Below, one piece after another: positions 12,954 through 21,470 of a stretch of 21,959 nt of DNA. The translations under genes and the position numbers were made by a program. Under the pieces are notes generated by a model. That model saw nothing but the letters and a program-made list of their open reading frames with translations, had not been told where the DNA came from and did no database searches. This stretch comes from a virus: IMG/VR virus record IMGVR_UViG_3300044225_003896, positions 1 through 21,959 of that record. The stretch is one strand, 5' to 3'. How positions within the stretch are numbered: the stretch's first letter is position 1; each line of letters opens with the position of its first letter.

Positions 12954-14943
12954 GATCGTTGACGAGCTTGTCGCTATCCTTGGCTTTGACGTTCGCGGCG
13001 AGGGCGAACTGCGGAAGTTCAACCAGGGGCTGGACGGCGCCGAGCGGAAGGCACGCAGCTTCTCCACGGCGCTGGTGGCGCTCGGCGGGGCCGCGATTGG
13101 AGCACTCGGTGGCCTCGCGATTGGCCGGCAGGTCGGCGAATTCGTCAGTTCGATCGCCACGGTCAACGCGCAGTTTGAAACCTACGAAGCCACTCTCAAG
13201 ACCATCACCGGGTCGGCAGAAGAAGCCCGCCGGTCGATGGACTGGATCACCGAGTTCGGCCGCACCACGCCCTATGAAGCGGGCCAGGTCACGGAAGCCT
13301 TCGTCCGTCTGAAGTCCTACGGCATCGATCCGATGGACGGCTCGCTGCGGACGGTCGGCGATGCCGCATCGGCCATGGGCAAGTCGCTTATGTCTGGCGT
13401 CGAGGCCATCGCAGATGCGGTGACCGGCGAGAACGAGCGCCTGAAGGAATTCGGCATCCGCGCCGAAAAGGCGGGCGACCAGATCACCTACACCTGGACG
13501 GAGAACGGAAAGGTTCTCACCAAGACGGTGAAGAAGGACGCCGTCGAAATCCAGAAGGCCCTGATGGGCATCTTCGGCCGGTTCAACGGCGCGATGGACG
13601 AACAGTCGAAGACTTGGGTCGGCATGACGTCGAACCTGGCCGACAACTGGACGGAATTCCTGCGCGAGATCGGCGGTGCCGGCTACTACGACGACATCAA
13701 GCGTCGGCTGCAAGGCGTCCTCGACTTCACCAACCGAGCATTCGAGAGCGGTCTTGCTGGCGATGTGGCGAAAGGCATCAGCGATGGCCTGATCGCCGCC
13801 CTGAACACCACCACGCATCTGGCGACCCAGGCATGGCGCGTCGGGGCGGCGTTCTTTCACGCCGCCGACGGTGTTCTCGACCTCACGTCTCGCGTCACCG
13901 GACTTTCCAAGGGCATGTCGGCCGCTGGTCTCGGCGCCGGGCTTCTCGCATCGTCGGCCATGGGCCGCGGCATCCTCATGGCGGTCGCTCGCCGGGTGCC
14001 GTTCGTTGCTGCCGCGCTGGCGATGGACGACATCATCTCGGGACTGAACGGCGACAACAGCCTGGTCGGATCCACGAAGGAGGGTCAGCAGGCTCTCGAC
14101 GGGCTGAAGGAGAAGTTCACGGCGCTGCAGACCGCGGCGACCGGCTTCGCTGACAGCCTCGGCTCGGTGCGCGACCGCATTGCAGAAGCCCTGACCCTGC
14201 CAGACATGCCGGACCTCGGCTTGCAGATGGAAGGCATCCTCTCGCGCCCGGCGGAGATGATCGACCGGACGCTCAAGAGCTTTGAGCAACTGGTCACCGA
14301 TCCCGGCCAGTTCGCCATCGACCTGATGACGACCGGCATCAACAACCTGTCCGCTGCGATGGAGAACGTGGCGTCGGTCCTGACCGCGCTGTCCTCGCCG
14401 ATCGAATCCATCAAGTCGGCGATCGAAAGCCTGAAAGCCACTCTGGCTTCGCTCGATGCGATGCTGCCGGGCGCCGGCGGGACGGCGCAGGCCAACCCCG
14501 GCGCTGGAAAGGTCTCGACCACCGGGAAGTCGGCACGTGCCCCGTCATCGACGGGCGGGTCGACCGGAATGGCCGATCTGGTTCGGTCGGGACGGCAGCA
14601 GGCCGAGGCTCTTCGGATCGAATACGGCGTCAGCGAGGAAGACAGCGTCGCCGCAGCTACCGCGATCGGCAAGGCTCTCGCCTCTATCAGTGGGATGGCC
14701 GCAAGCGCCAAGGTCTTCCTTGAGACGACGGAGTTCATGGCGAGCTACAACCAGGCGAAGGTCGCCATGGCTGATCTCAACGCGCCGATCCGTGCACGGG
14801 CTGACCTCGACATCACTCAGCTCATGGCGAAGGTCCAGACGGCTCAGACGGCACTGAATGGACTTCGCAGCAATGCGGGCGTTTCTGTCGGCGGCGCCGT
14901 CCGGTCCCGTCCGCAGGTCGCACAGTCGGCAGCGGCCCCATGA
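12952..14943 (+). CDS. Tail tape measure protein
   Basis: A 663-residue protein that sets tail length and is thought to be ejected into the cell. The N-terminal region is typical of tape measure proteins: GFDVRGEGELRKFNQGLDGA (residues 11-30), a Gly/Ala hydrophobic segment near 40-58 (GGAAIGALGGLAIG), and ATLKTITGSAEEARRSMDWI with FGRTTPYEAGQVTEAFVRLK near 79-122. A second hydrophobic region lies near 322-357. The C-terminal third is helical with a Ser/Thr/Gly-rich linker. GGAG lies eleven bases before the ATG. At the usual 1.5 angstrom per residue this predicts a tail of roughly 95-100 nm. It is coupled to the Dit-like gene by ATGA. Confidence 0.9.
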   Translation: MIVDELVAILGFDVRGEGELRKFNQGLDGAERKARSFSTALVALGGAAIGALGGLAIGRQVGEFVSSIATVNAQFETYEATLKTITGSAEEARRSMDWITEFGRTTPYEAGQVTEAFVRLKSYGIDPMDGSLRTVGDAASAMGKSLMSGVEAIADAVTGENERLKEFGIRAEKAGDQITYTWTENGKVLTKTVKKDAVEIQKALMGIFGRFNGAMDEQSKTWVGMTSNLADNWTEFLREIGGAGYYDDIKRRLQGVLDFTNRAFESGLAGDVAKGISDGLIAALNTTTHLATQAWRVGAAFFHAADGVLDLTSRVTGLSKGMSAAGLGAGLLASSAMGRGILMAVARRVPFVAAALAMDDIISGLNGDNSLVGSTKEGQQALDGLKEKFTALQTAATGFADSLGSVRDRIAEALTLPDMPDLGLQMEGILSRPAEMIDRTLKSFEQLVTDPGQFAIDLMTTGINNLSAAMENVASVLTALSSPIESIKSAIESLKATLASLDAMLPGAGGTAQANPGAGKVSTTGKSARAPSSTGGSTGMADLVRSGRQQAEALRIEYGVSEEDSVAAATAIGKALASISGMAASAKVFLETTEFMASYNQAKVAMADLNAPIRARADLDITQLMAKVQTAQTALNGLRSNAGVSVGGAVRSRPQVAQSAAAP

Positions 14944-15551
14944 GCGCGATCCTCTTCTCCCGAGCCATCGGCCCAGTGCCGATCGCCGTCGTGGAATCCG
15001 AGCAGCCGGAAAGCGTGCTGTCGATCACGGAGATCCCGCTCGAGAACGGTGCCGTCGCGACAGACCATGCGCACATGGAGCCCGAGCGGTTGGCATGGAA
15101 CGTCGTCACCGACAACGCGGCGGTGACCTGGCAGGCGCTGAAGGCATGGCAGGCGGCGCGCATCCCGTTCACCGTCGTGTCCGGCTTCGATGTCCATACA
15201 GATCTCCTGATCAAGCGCATCGCCCCCGAGCGGACCTCGCAGTTCAGCCGGGTGTTCCGCGGCAAGGTCGAGTTCCAGAAGGTGCTGATCGTCTCGTCGG
15301 CCTCTGTGCCCGGCGATGCGTCCGCCAGCGGCGAGAGCGGGCGCAGGGGCAGCGAGGCGTCGTCCGGTGGGGGCAAGAACCCCGGCGGGGCGAAATCGCG
15401 CCGCGCGGCCACGCCTGCGGCGTCCCGAGCATCCGGGCCGGCAACGGTCGATCGGGCATCGGGCACGGTCAACCGCGGCGACGCGCGCACCACCCCCGTC
15501 CCGGCTGACAGCGGCCGGGGCTCCTCCATCCTCTATGGGCTCACGCAATGA
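14940..15551 (+). CDS. Dit-like baseplate protein with disordered tail
   Basis: A 203-residue protein whose first 120 residues resemble the Dit-like baseplate N-terminal domain: IPLENGAVATDHAHMEPERL, AWNVVTDNAAVTWQALKAWQ, then IPFTVVSGFDVHTDLLI and FRGKVEFQKVLIV. This region lies where the baseplate meets the tube. From about residue 121 to the end the chain is Ser/Gly/Ala/Arg/Thr-rich and probably disordered, closing with RGSSILYGLTQ. The tail gives the protein an unusual two-part character, although similar Ser/Gly-rich tails occur in this family. Coupling is by ATGA at both ends. Confidence 0.75.
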   Translation: MSAILFSRAIGPVPIAVVESEQPESVLSITEIPLENGAVATDHAHMEPERLAWNVVTDNAAVTWQALKAWQAARIPFTVVSGFDVHTDLLIKRIAPERTSQFSRVFRGKVEFQKVLIVSSASVPGDASASGESGRRGSEASSGGGKNPGGAKSRRAATPAASRASGPATVDRASGTVNRGDARTTPVPADSGRGSSILYGLTQ

Positions 15552-15883
15552 TCGAGCTACCCGTGATCGACGCGGCGGATCAGGAGTTCTCCGTCGTCCT
15601 CCTGAACCGCCGGGCGACGTTCCGGCTGCGCTATGCGCCATTCTCGGATCGCTGGTCGCTGGATCTGTCCCTCGATGACGAGCCGGTCCTGCACGGGCGC
15701 CGGATCGTGCTCGGGGTCGATCTCCTGGCGGCGTTCAACTTCGGCATCGGCCATCTGGTGGCCGCCACTGCGCAGGAGGGCGGTACGGCGGCGCCCGGTC
15801 GCGACGAACTGCCGAACGGCGTGGTGCGGCTCTACCACTTCACCGATGCGGATATCGCAATGGCCATCGCGGCGAGGGGCTGA
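15548..15883 (+). CDS. Baseplate plug protein (Pam3 gp18-like)
   Basis: A 111-residue protein with FSVVLLNRRATFRLRYAPFS, then WSLDLSLDDEPVLHGRRIVL and LLAAFNFGIGHLVAATAQEG, ending VRLYHFTDADIAMAIAARG. The pattern fits the small baseplate plug family described for the cyanophage Pam3, which sits at the centre of a simple baseplate. Position between the Dit-like and hub genes agrees with this. Translation is coupled to both neighbours through overlapping stop and start codons. Confidence 0.75.
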   Translation: MIELPVIDAADQEFSVVLLNRRATFRLRYAPFSDRWSLDLSLDDEPVLHGRRIVLGVDLLAAFNFGIGHLVAATAQEGGTAAPGRDELPNGVVRLYHFTDADIAMAIAARG

Positions 15884-16791
15884 TGTCGGCCTTCTATCTG
15901 CGGAAGGCGCGGGTCTACCTGCGCAAGAACGGCAAGGTCGTCCACACCATTAACCCGGGCGACGAGACCGACGAGCAGATCCAGATCCAGTTCGCCATTT
16001 CCAAGAGCCTGTCCTCGACCGCGAACACCGCGCTGATCGATATCTGGAACCTCGCCGAAGGCACACGGAACGCGATGGGCAAGGAGTTCGACGGCATCGT
16101 CCTGGAGGCCGGCTACATCCCGCCAGAAGGTGGATCGAACGTCGGTGTCATCTTCGCTGGGACGCTGCGGGACGTCGAGCACAAGCGCGACGGCGACGAC
16201 ATCATAAGCACCGTCCAGTGCGGCGATGGGGACGCCGCGATCCGCCGGGCGACGATCAACAAGACCTTTCCGGCCGGGACGAAGGTTGGCGAGGTCGTGG
16301 ATGAGCTGCAGGCGCAGTTCGAGAAGGAAGGCATCGCCCGCGGCGAGGTGAAGGGGCTGGACGATCTTCCGGCGTTCAAGCGACCCTATTCGGCCTGCGG
16401 GGATTGCTCGCGGGAGATGGACCGGATCGGTCGCAGCAACAAGCTGCACTGGTCGATCCAGAACGAGACGTTCGAGGTGGTGCCCGGCGATGGCTATCTC
16501 GGCGGTATCGCGCTCCTGACGCCATCGACCGGCCTCATCGGCGTGCCGTCCATCACCGACAACGGCGTGAAGGCCGACGCTTTTCTCAACCCGCAGATCC
16601 GGCCCGGCCGCCGGGTGCAAATCGAGAGCGAGACGCTGGAGATGAATGCCGAAGGCGGGATGTACCGCGTCGGCTCCTGCGACTTCCAGGGCAACAACCG
16701 GAACGGCGACTTCAAGGTGTCGATCCATGGCGAGCGCGTGGCCGGCGGCAAGGTCGACGAGGGCGTGGCGAAGGAGAAGCTGAAGCGATGA
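15883..16791 (+). CDS. Baseplate hub protein (gp27/gp44-like)
   Basis: A 302-residue protein in the position and style of the baseplate hub that links tube to spike. It has an N-terminal beta domain (YLRKARVYLRKNGKVVHTIN, then IQIQFAISKSLSSTANTALI and DIWNLAEGTRNAM), a central VIFAGTLRDVEHKRDGDDII, and IISTVQCGDGDAAIRRATIN, followed by KTFPAGTKVGEVVDELQAQF. This resembles gpD / gp44-type hubs. The C-terminal LKADAFLNPQIRPGRRVQI-type region is the barrel found in hubs (the actual start of that segment is VKADAF). GAGGGG precedes the ATG. It overlaps the spike gene by 4 bases. Confidence 0.85.
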   Translation: MSAFYLRKARVYLRKNGKVVHTINPGDETDEQIQIQFAISKSLSSTANTALIDIWNLAEGTRNAMGKEFDGIVLEAGYIPPEGGSNVGVIFAGTLRDVEHKRDGDDIISTVQCGDGDAAIRRATINKTFPAGTKVGEVVDELQAQFEKEGIARGEVKGLDDLPAFKRPYSACGDCSREMDRIGRSNKLHWSIQNETFEVVPGDGYLGGIALLTPSTGLIGVPSITDNGVKADAFLNPQIRPGRRVQIESETLEMNAEGGMYRVGSCDFQGNNRNGDFKVSIHGERVAGGKVDEGVAKEKLKR

Positions 16792-17459
16792 GCGGCCACG
16801 GCTATATCGGCAAGACCAACACCCTGTTGGAAGACCTGATCGACACACGCATCAGGAACGAGCGCGAGGACCAGTGGGGGCCGATGGATGGCGAGATCGT
16901 CGCCTTCGACCCAGCCAAACAGACCGCCACCGTGCGGCCCTTCTACAAGAAGAACCTAGCCGGCGTCCCGACACAGGTGGCGGACCTGCAGGAAGTCCCG
17001 ATCGAGTTCCCGCGGGCCGGCAACGGCGCCATCACGCATCCGGTGAAGGTCGGCGATCGTGTCCGGCTTACGCCGAAGATGCGGGACAGCACCAGCTATG
17101 ACGTCGATGGCGGCGCCTACGATGCGGCGTCCGAGCGGTCGTTCAACCTGTCCGACATGACGGGGACGGTCGTCGGCGGCGACAGCATCTCGAGCCCGAT
17201 CCAGAACTTCGACCCTGCGAACACGCACATTCGGTTCAGCGAGGATGGATCGTTCGGGCTCCGCGGCTCGGCCGACGGCAAGTTCAAGATCGAGGGCAGC
17301 GAGGGCAACCTCTACGACATCCTGGCGACGTTCATGGAGCTCGTCGCTTCCGATCAACTGGCGATCGCCTACGGCTCGTCAGCCGGCACCGGACACGCGC
17401 TGCAGAACCGCGCAGCGCTGATGGACCTGGCGGCGAAGGTGAGGGCGATGGCACTATGA
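16788..17459 (+). CDS. Membrane-puncturing spike, Gp138 family
   Basis: A 223-residue protein starting MSGHGYIGKTNTLLEDLI. The start at 16788 overlaps the hub stop (ATGA) with AAGGAG eleven bases upstream. Longer upstream reading in this frame is antisense to no known protein and lies inside the hub gene, so it is rejected. The N-terminal OB-like domain matches the Gp138 spike family: MDGEIVAFDPAKQTATVRPF, then GNGAITHPVKVGDRVRLTP. The C-terminal beta-rich part (THIRFSEDGSFGLRG, ADGKFKIEGSEGN) would form the trimeric needle tip, with a helical end. It pierces the outer membrane when the sheath contracts. Confidence 0.85.
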   Translation: MSGHGYIGKTNTLLEDLIDTRIRNEREDQWGPMDGEIVAFDPAKQTATVRPFYKKNLAGVPTQVADLQEVPIEFPRAGNGAITHPVKVGDRVRLTPKMRDSTSYDVDGGAYDAASERSFNLSDMTGTVVGGDSISSPIQNFDPANTHIRFSEDGSFGLRGSADGKFKIEGSEGNLYDILATFMELVASDQLAIAYGSSAGTGHALQNRAALMDLAAKVRAMAL

Positions 17460-17830
17460 CGGTCTCCCGCATCGGCCTCGCGTTGCGCCCGAACGAGAAC
17501 GGCATCCACGACCTCGCACTGACCGCTGACGGCGACCTCGACATGGTGCAAGACGCCGAGGCTATCGGCCAGCACGCCCGGCAGCGGGTGATGACCTATG
17601 CTGGCGAGTGGTTCATCGACACGACGTGCGGCGTGCCCTGGCTCGACCAGATCATGGGTCGGCAGTTCGACCCGGCGCTGTCCGAGAGCGTCATCAAGAA
17701 AGAGCTGATCGAGACCGACGGCGTGACGGCGATCGAGGCGTTTTCGCTCTCGTTCAACCGCACGCTTCGCGGGATCAACGTCACCCGCGCGACGCTCGCG
17801 ACCGAATACGATGAAGAGGCCCAGGTATGA
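17456..17830 (+). CDS. Baseplate wedge protein, gp25/DUF2634-like
   Basis: A 124-residue protein with the gp25-like lysozyme-fold pattern: IGLALRPNENGIHDLALTAD and GDLDMVQDAEAIGQHARQRV, then TYAGEWFIDTTCGVPWLDQI at about residues 47-66 (GEWFxDxxxGVPW is diagnostic) and ELIETDGVTAIEAFSLSFNR. This wedge protein locks the sheath base and helps start contraction. It is not expected to be an enzyme despite the fold relation. ATGA overlaps link it to both neighbours. Confidence 0.88.
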   Translation: MTVSRIGLALRPNENGIHDLALTADGDLDMVQDAEAIGQHARQRVMTYAGEWFIDTTCGVPWLDQIMGRQFDPALSESVIKKELIETDGVTAIEAFSLSFNRTLRGINVTRATLATEYDEEAQV

Positions 17831-18714
17831 GCTACGGCGTCCAGCCCACCGGCTTCGTCCGCAAGAACCTCGCTACCATCCTGTCCGAGATCGAACAGCA
17901 GATGGTGACCGAGTTCGGCCCCGGCGTGATCCAGACGCCGCAGAGCCCCTTCGGTCAGTTGAACGGGCTTCTGGCCGACATCATCACCGAGCTCTGGGAG
18001 ATCGGGCTGCAGGCCTATCAGGCGCGCGACCCGGACCAGGCGGAGCAGGTCAACCTCGACGCGCTCGGCCGCTATCGGCTCGTCAGTCGCAACGGCGCAT
18101 CCGACGAGGCCTATCGGCAGCGGATCACCAACGCCGGGCAGGCGAGGGTGGACGTGCAGGACATCGAGGCCGCCGTCGCGAGCATCCCCGGCGTCTCCTA
18201 CGTCATGGTCTTCGTAAACGGCGGCGGCGAGATCGATGAGAACGGCGTCCCGCCCGGTGGCCTGGCCATCGCGGTCATCGGGGGAGATGACGAGGACGTC
18301 GCGAACACCATACGCAGCTTCCTCGTTCCCGGCACCGTCACCTACGGCAACGCCGTGGTGGACTCGCAGATCGATGGCTACTGCCGATCCCTCTACATCG
18401 TACGGCCGATCGATATCCCGGTGACGCTGAACGTCCAGGTTCGGGTTTCCGCCGACCGCTTCAACTGCCCGGCGCCGTCGCCGACCGCCGTCCGCAACGG
18501 CCTCGTCGCCGACTGGATGGCGACCCGGACGAACGGCAAGGACGTCACCTTCTATGCTGTGCGGCAGCTTATCGAGAGCCGGCACGATGGCGTCGAAGTG
18601 GTCGGCATCTCTGCGTCCCGTGACGGTCTCGATCCGCTGGGTGTGGCCAGCATCGGGTTTATCGAGATCGCATCGCTGACCACCGACCTGACCACCGTCG
18701 AGGTTGTCGCGTGA
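17827..18714 (+). CDS. Baseplate J-like wedge protein (gp47/gpJ family)
   Basis: A 295-residue protein matching the baseplate J family. It has VQPTGFVRKNLATILSEIEQ and FGPGVIQTPQSPFGQLNGLL in the N-terminal 50 residues, VNLDALGRYRLVSRNGASDE near 78-97, and EAYRQRITNAGQARVDVQDI with EAAVASIPGVSYVMVFVNGG near 97-137. These are typical of the J-like ring of the baseplate wedge. The C-terminal half has alternating strands and helices (IPVTLNVQVRVSADRF). The stop overlaps a GTG start of the next gene. Confidence 0.9.
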   Translation: MSYGVQPTGFVRKNLATILSEIEQQMVTEFGPGVIQTPQSPFGQLNGLLADIITELWEIGLQAYQARDPDQAEQVNLDALGRYRLVSRNGASDEAYRQRITNAGQARVDVQDIEAAVASIPGVSYVMVFVNGGGEIDENGVPPGGLAIAVIGGDDEDVANTIRSFLVPGTVTYGNAVVDSQIDGYCRSLYIVRPIDIPVTLNVQVRVSADRFNCPAPSPTAVRNGLVADWMATRTNGKDVTFYAVRQLIESRHDGVEVVGISASRDGLDPLGVASIGFIEIASLTTDLTTVEVVA

Positions 18715-19508
18715 GTGTCGGCGATATGGTCGAGCCGCGGATCGACCGAGTCCTCACCCAGTATCGGGAATCGCCGAAGCTCCTGCATGTGATCCGCACC
18801 GCGCTCCGTCAGGTGCAGGAGGCCGCCGAGGCCATCGACGCCATCCCGTCGTTCTTCGAGATCGAGACCGCAGTCGGCGACCAGTTGACGCTGATCGGCA
18901 AGGCGCTCGGCTGGCCGCGCACGCATTGCGTCTGCGACGTTCAGCCGGTGTTCGGCTTCGAATGCGAGGGTGTGGAGCTTGGCTATCTGATCGCCGGCTT
19001 CTGCGACGACAATTCGACGTGGGCCGCCTGCGATGAGCGCGGCTTCTCCGACGTCACGCTTGAGGACGACGATCTCTACCGGAAGTTCCTCAAGGTACGC
19101 CGCTACCAGTTCATGCGGCAGTTCGATCGGGCCAGCCTGACGGCCGCGATCCAGACGCTCTGGGGCGAGACGGCATTCATCATCGACGACGCGAACCGCC
19201 GAGTGGTGATCGCGCCCGGCCGGGAACTGACCGCCGCAGAGATAGCGGTCCTGCAGCTCTATCCCCGCGTCCTGCCGATCGCGCTCGGGATGAAGATCCG
19301 CTTCCATTTCGGCACGCGGTTTCCGGTGTTCGGCTTCGGCGAAGGCTGGGGCGGCTTCTGCGAGCCGTTCCTCGATGACCCGGCACTCGTCACCGAGAAC
19401 GGCGACCTGATTACCGACGAGAACGGCAATGCGATCTCCGTCGGCCAGATCACCCAGGGTGCGGATTGGGTCTGCCCGATCGACGTCCACCCGTACTCCT
19501 GCAACTGA
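18711..19508 (+). CDS. Baseplate DUF2612 protein (gpI-like) with Cys-rich segment
   Basis: A 265-residue protein with the DUF2612 pattern: RIDRVLTQYRESPKLLHVIR, VQEAAEAIDAIPSFFEIETA and VGDQLTLIGKALGWPRTH in the first 70 residues, followed by DDDLYRKFLKVRRYQF near 119-134 and QTLWGETAFIIDDANRRVVI. It likely joins the wedge to the tail fibres. A segment of about 50 residues between these parts carries five Cys (CVCDV, FECEG, GFCDD, AACDE), and three more follow later; no such cluster is expected in the basic family pattern. The C-terminus has fibre-like turns (ENGDLITDENGNAIS). The start is GTG with a GTGA overlap; ATG 18726 is an alternative. Confidence 0.82.
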   Translation: MSVGDMVEPRIDRVLTQYRESPKLLHVIRTALRQVQEAAEAIDAIPSFFEIETAVGDQLTLIGKALGWPRTHCVCDVQPVFGFECEGVELGYLIAGFCDDNSTWAACDERGFSDVTLEDDDLYRKFLKVRRYQFMRQFDRASLTAAIQTLWGETAFIIDDANRRVVIAPGRELTAAEIAVLQLYPRVLPIALGMKIRFHFGTRFPVFGFGEGWGGFCEPFLDDPALVTENGDLITDENGNAISVGQITQGADWVCPIDVHPYSCN

Positions 19509-19527
19509 CCTCCCAGAGGGCTCCTAG

Positions 19528-20433
19528 ATGGCAGATTTCAATGTACCGTTTGGACAGGATTCCGAGCGCCGCTTTCCCACGTCCACCGAACGCGAGAACG
19601 GCTTCCCGTGTGGTGCCGCCGATCAGTCCCTGTTCAATGGGCTGATCTGGCAGCTGCAGGCGGAGCTTGGGGCAATCCACGACGAGGCGGGCATTGCCGG
19701 CGACGATTCCACGTCGAGCACAACCGTCGATGCGATCCTTGCGCTGATCGCAGCGGCCACCGGCGGCAACCCCGCAGGATACGTGCTGATGACGCAGGCA
19801 CGGGCACGGCTGCCGGTCTATCCCGAGGTGCTGAATACCGACGGCCGGATCGTCGTCACGGCGCCATCCACGGGAACCGTGCGGCTGCCCGGCGGCGTGG
19901 ACTTCCTCCATCGAGGGATTTTCAGTGTCACCACGGCGCAGACCGATTTCCTGACCGATCCGTCGAAGACCTATCACCTGCGCTGGGATCAGGTGAACGG
20001 GTTCCGGCTCATCGACACCGCATCGGGCACGTACAACCCCACGGCGCTGGTCGAGACGAACGCGGCCTTCGATTCCACCTATGACGACATGCTGATCGCG
20101 CGGGTGATCACCAATTCGTCCAACGTCGCGACGATCACCAACCTCGCGAACAAGGCTCGGCTCCGCCTGATGGTCGAGAAAACGACGGTCGAGGTGACGG
20201 CCGCGCCCACTGGCGCCGTCGGCTACACCTGCAACTTCGCGCGCACGCCGCGCGCCTATCTGTCCGAGACCGACGTCAGCCCGGCCTCCGATCCGAACGC
20301 CGAGCACATCATTGGCTTCACCCGGACCGTCAACCGCTATGGCGGAACGGCGCGCACGCTCGGCTATGTCCCGGCTAACCCGCCGGGCTCGAACTACGTC
20401 AACGGCACGTTCAAGCTGGAGCTCGACGCATGA
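19528..20433 (+). CDS. Tail fibre / receptor-binding protein 1
   Basis: A 301-residue protein beginning MADFNVPFGQDSERRFPTST, a head typical of fibre proteins that attach to the baseplate. The middle holds a helical stretch (QSLFNGLIWQLQAELGAI) and then beta-rich Thr/Val segments (GTVRLPGGVDFLHRGIFSVT, SKTYHLRWDQVNGFRLIDT). The C-terminal part is Thr/Asn/Tyr-rich. No enzymatic motif is seen. It would form a trimer that contacts the host surface. It starts the fibre module 19 bases after the DUF2612 gene, with AGAGGG upstream, and is coupled to the next gene by ATGA. Confidence 0.75.
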   Translation: MADFNVPFGQDSERRFPTSTERENGFPCGAADQSLFNGLIWQLQAELGAIHDEAGIAGDDSTSSTTVDAILALIAAATGGNPAGYVLMTQARARLPVYPEVLNTDGRIVVTAPSTGTVRLPGGVDFLHRGIFSVTTAQTDFLTDPSKTYHLRWDQVNGFRLIDTASGTYNPTALVETNAAFDSTYDDMLIARVITNSSNVATITNLANKARLRLMVEKTTVEVTAAPTGAVGYTCNFARTPRAYLSETDVSPASDPNAEHIIGFTRTVNRYGGTARTLGYVPANPPGSNYVNGTFKLELDA

Positions 20434-21470
20434 GCAATCTGCGGATCGACGAACTCCCGGCCACCGTCAATCCGAGCGCGCAGCACGTATTCCCGGCCAT
20501 GCGGGATGGGCTCGCGGTCAAGCTGACTGTGGATCAGGTGAAGACGCTGATCATGGCGGCAGTGGTGGATGCCGCGCCTGCGACGCTCGACACGCTGAAC
20601 GAACTGGCGGCCGCTCTCGGCGATGATCCCGACTTCGGAGCGTCAACCGCGGCTGCGCTGGCGAACCGGGTTCGCGTCGATGCGGCGCAGGGTTTGACCG
20701 ATGCACAGAAGCGGCAGGCGCGCGCCAATATCCTGGCTGACACCCTGCCGGGACACATCTGGGGCCTGACGACCGGAAACAACGCATCCGATCCGACGAA
20801 CGATATCGACGTTGCCTTGGGATATGCGGCCGACGTGTCGAACGAAGTTCGGCTTGTCCTCCCTGCCGCCATGACCAAGCGCCTCGACGCGCCGTGGGCT
20901 GCGGGCTCGGGCAATGGTGGTCTGGATACGGGCGCGATCGCGGACGGAACCTATTTTGCCCACCTGATCGGCAAAGCCGATGGGGCCGCTGATGTCCTCC
21001 TGTCGGCATCACCGACGGCCCCGACCATGCCGAGCGGATACACGTTCCGTCGCCGGATCAGTTCCTTCATCCGGTCAGGCGGGGTGATCCGGCCATTCTA
21101 CCAGATCGGCGATCGGTTCCTCTACAAGACCGAAATCGTCGACCGCACTTCCACGGCGGCGGCGGACACCGCGCTAACGATGAGCGTGCCCACCGGCATC
21201 GTGGTCTGGCCGATCTTCAGGCAATCGCAGAGGCAGGCCACGACAGGGCAGGCGGTGACGTTCTTCGCCGATGGCGTCGCCGGGGCGCTGAAGCGACCAG
21301 TGGTCGCCACGACGCTGGTTGATCATTTTGCCGTGGCCCCGGTGGACGGGCTGTTCGTCACGAACACATCGGCACAGCTCGCCATCCAGGTTTCGTTCTC
21401 TGGCGGTTCGCTCAGTTCCAATTCCACCGAAACGCAGGGCTACATTGACCGCCGCGGGAGGGACGCCTGA
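20430..21470 (+). CDS. Tail fibre protein 2
   Basis: A 346-residue protein with an N-terminal LRIDELPATVNPSAQHVFPA and the recurring fibre motif LDTLNELAAALGDDPDFGAS at about residues 54-73, followed by LTDAQKRQARANI. The LNELAAALGDDPDF signature is common in fibre shafts, for example lambda Stf-like proteins. From about residue 100 on it is beta-rich and Ser/Thr-rich, probably a receptor-binding domain of unknown specificity. The C-terminus has VSFSGGSLSSNSTETQ. It is likely the main host-range determinant of the window together with the preceding gene. Confidence 0.75.
   Translation: MSNLRIDELPATVNPSAQHVFPAMRDGLAVKLTVDQVKTLIMAAVVDAAPATLDTLNELAAALGDDPDFGASTAAALANRVRVDAAQGLTDAQKRQARANILADTLPGHIWGLTTGNNASDPTNDIDVALGYAADVSNEVRLVLPAAMTKRLDAPWAAGSGNGGLDTGAIADGTYFAHLIGKADGAADVLLSASPTAPTMPSGYTFRRRISSFIRSGGVIRPFYQIGDRFLYKTEIVDRTSTAAADTALTMSVPTGIVVWPIFRQSQRQATTGQAVTFFADGVAGALKRPVVATTLVDHFAVAPVDGLFVTNTSAQLAIQVSFSGGSLSSNSTETQGYIDRRGRDA

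Noticed and set aside
16404-16787. Upstream extension of the Gp138 spike gene
   Set aside because: It lies within the hub gene in another frame; the spike domain begins at the ATGA overlap at 16788.
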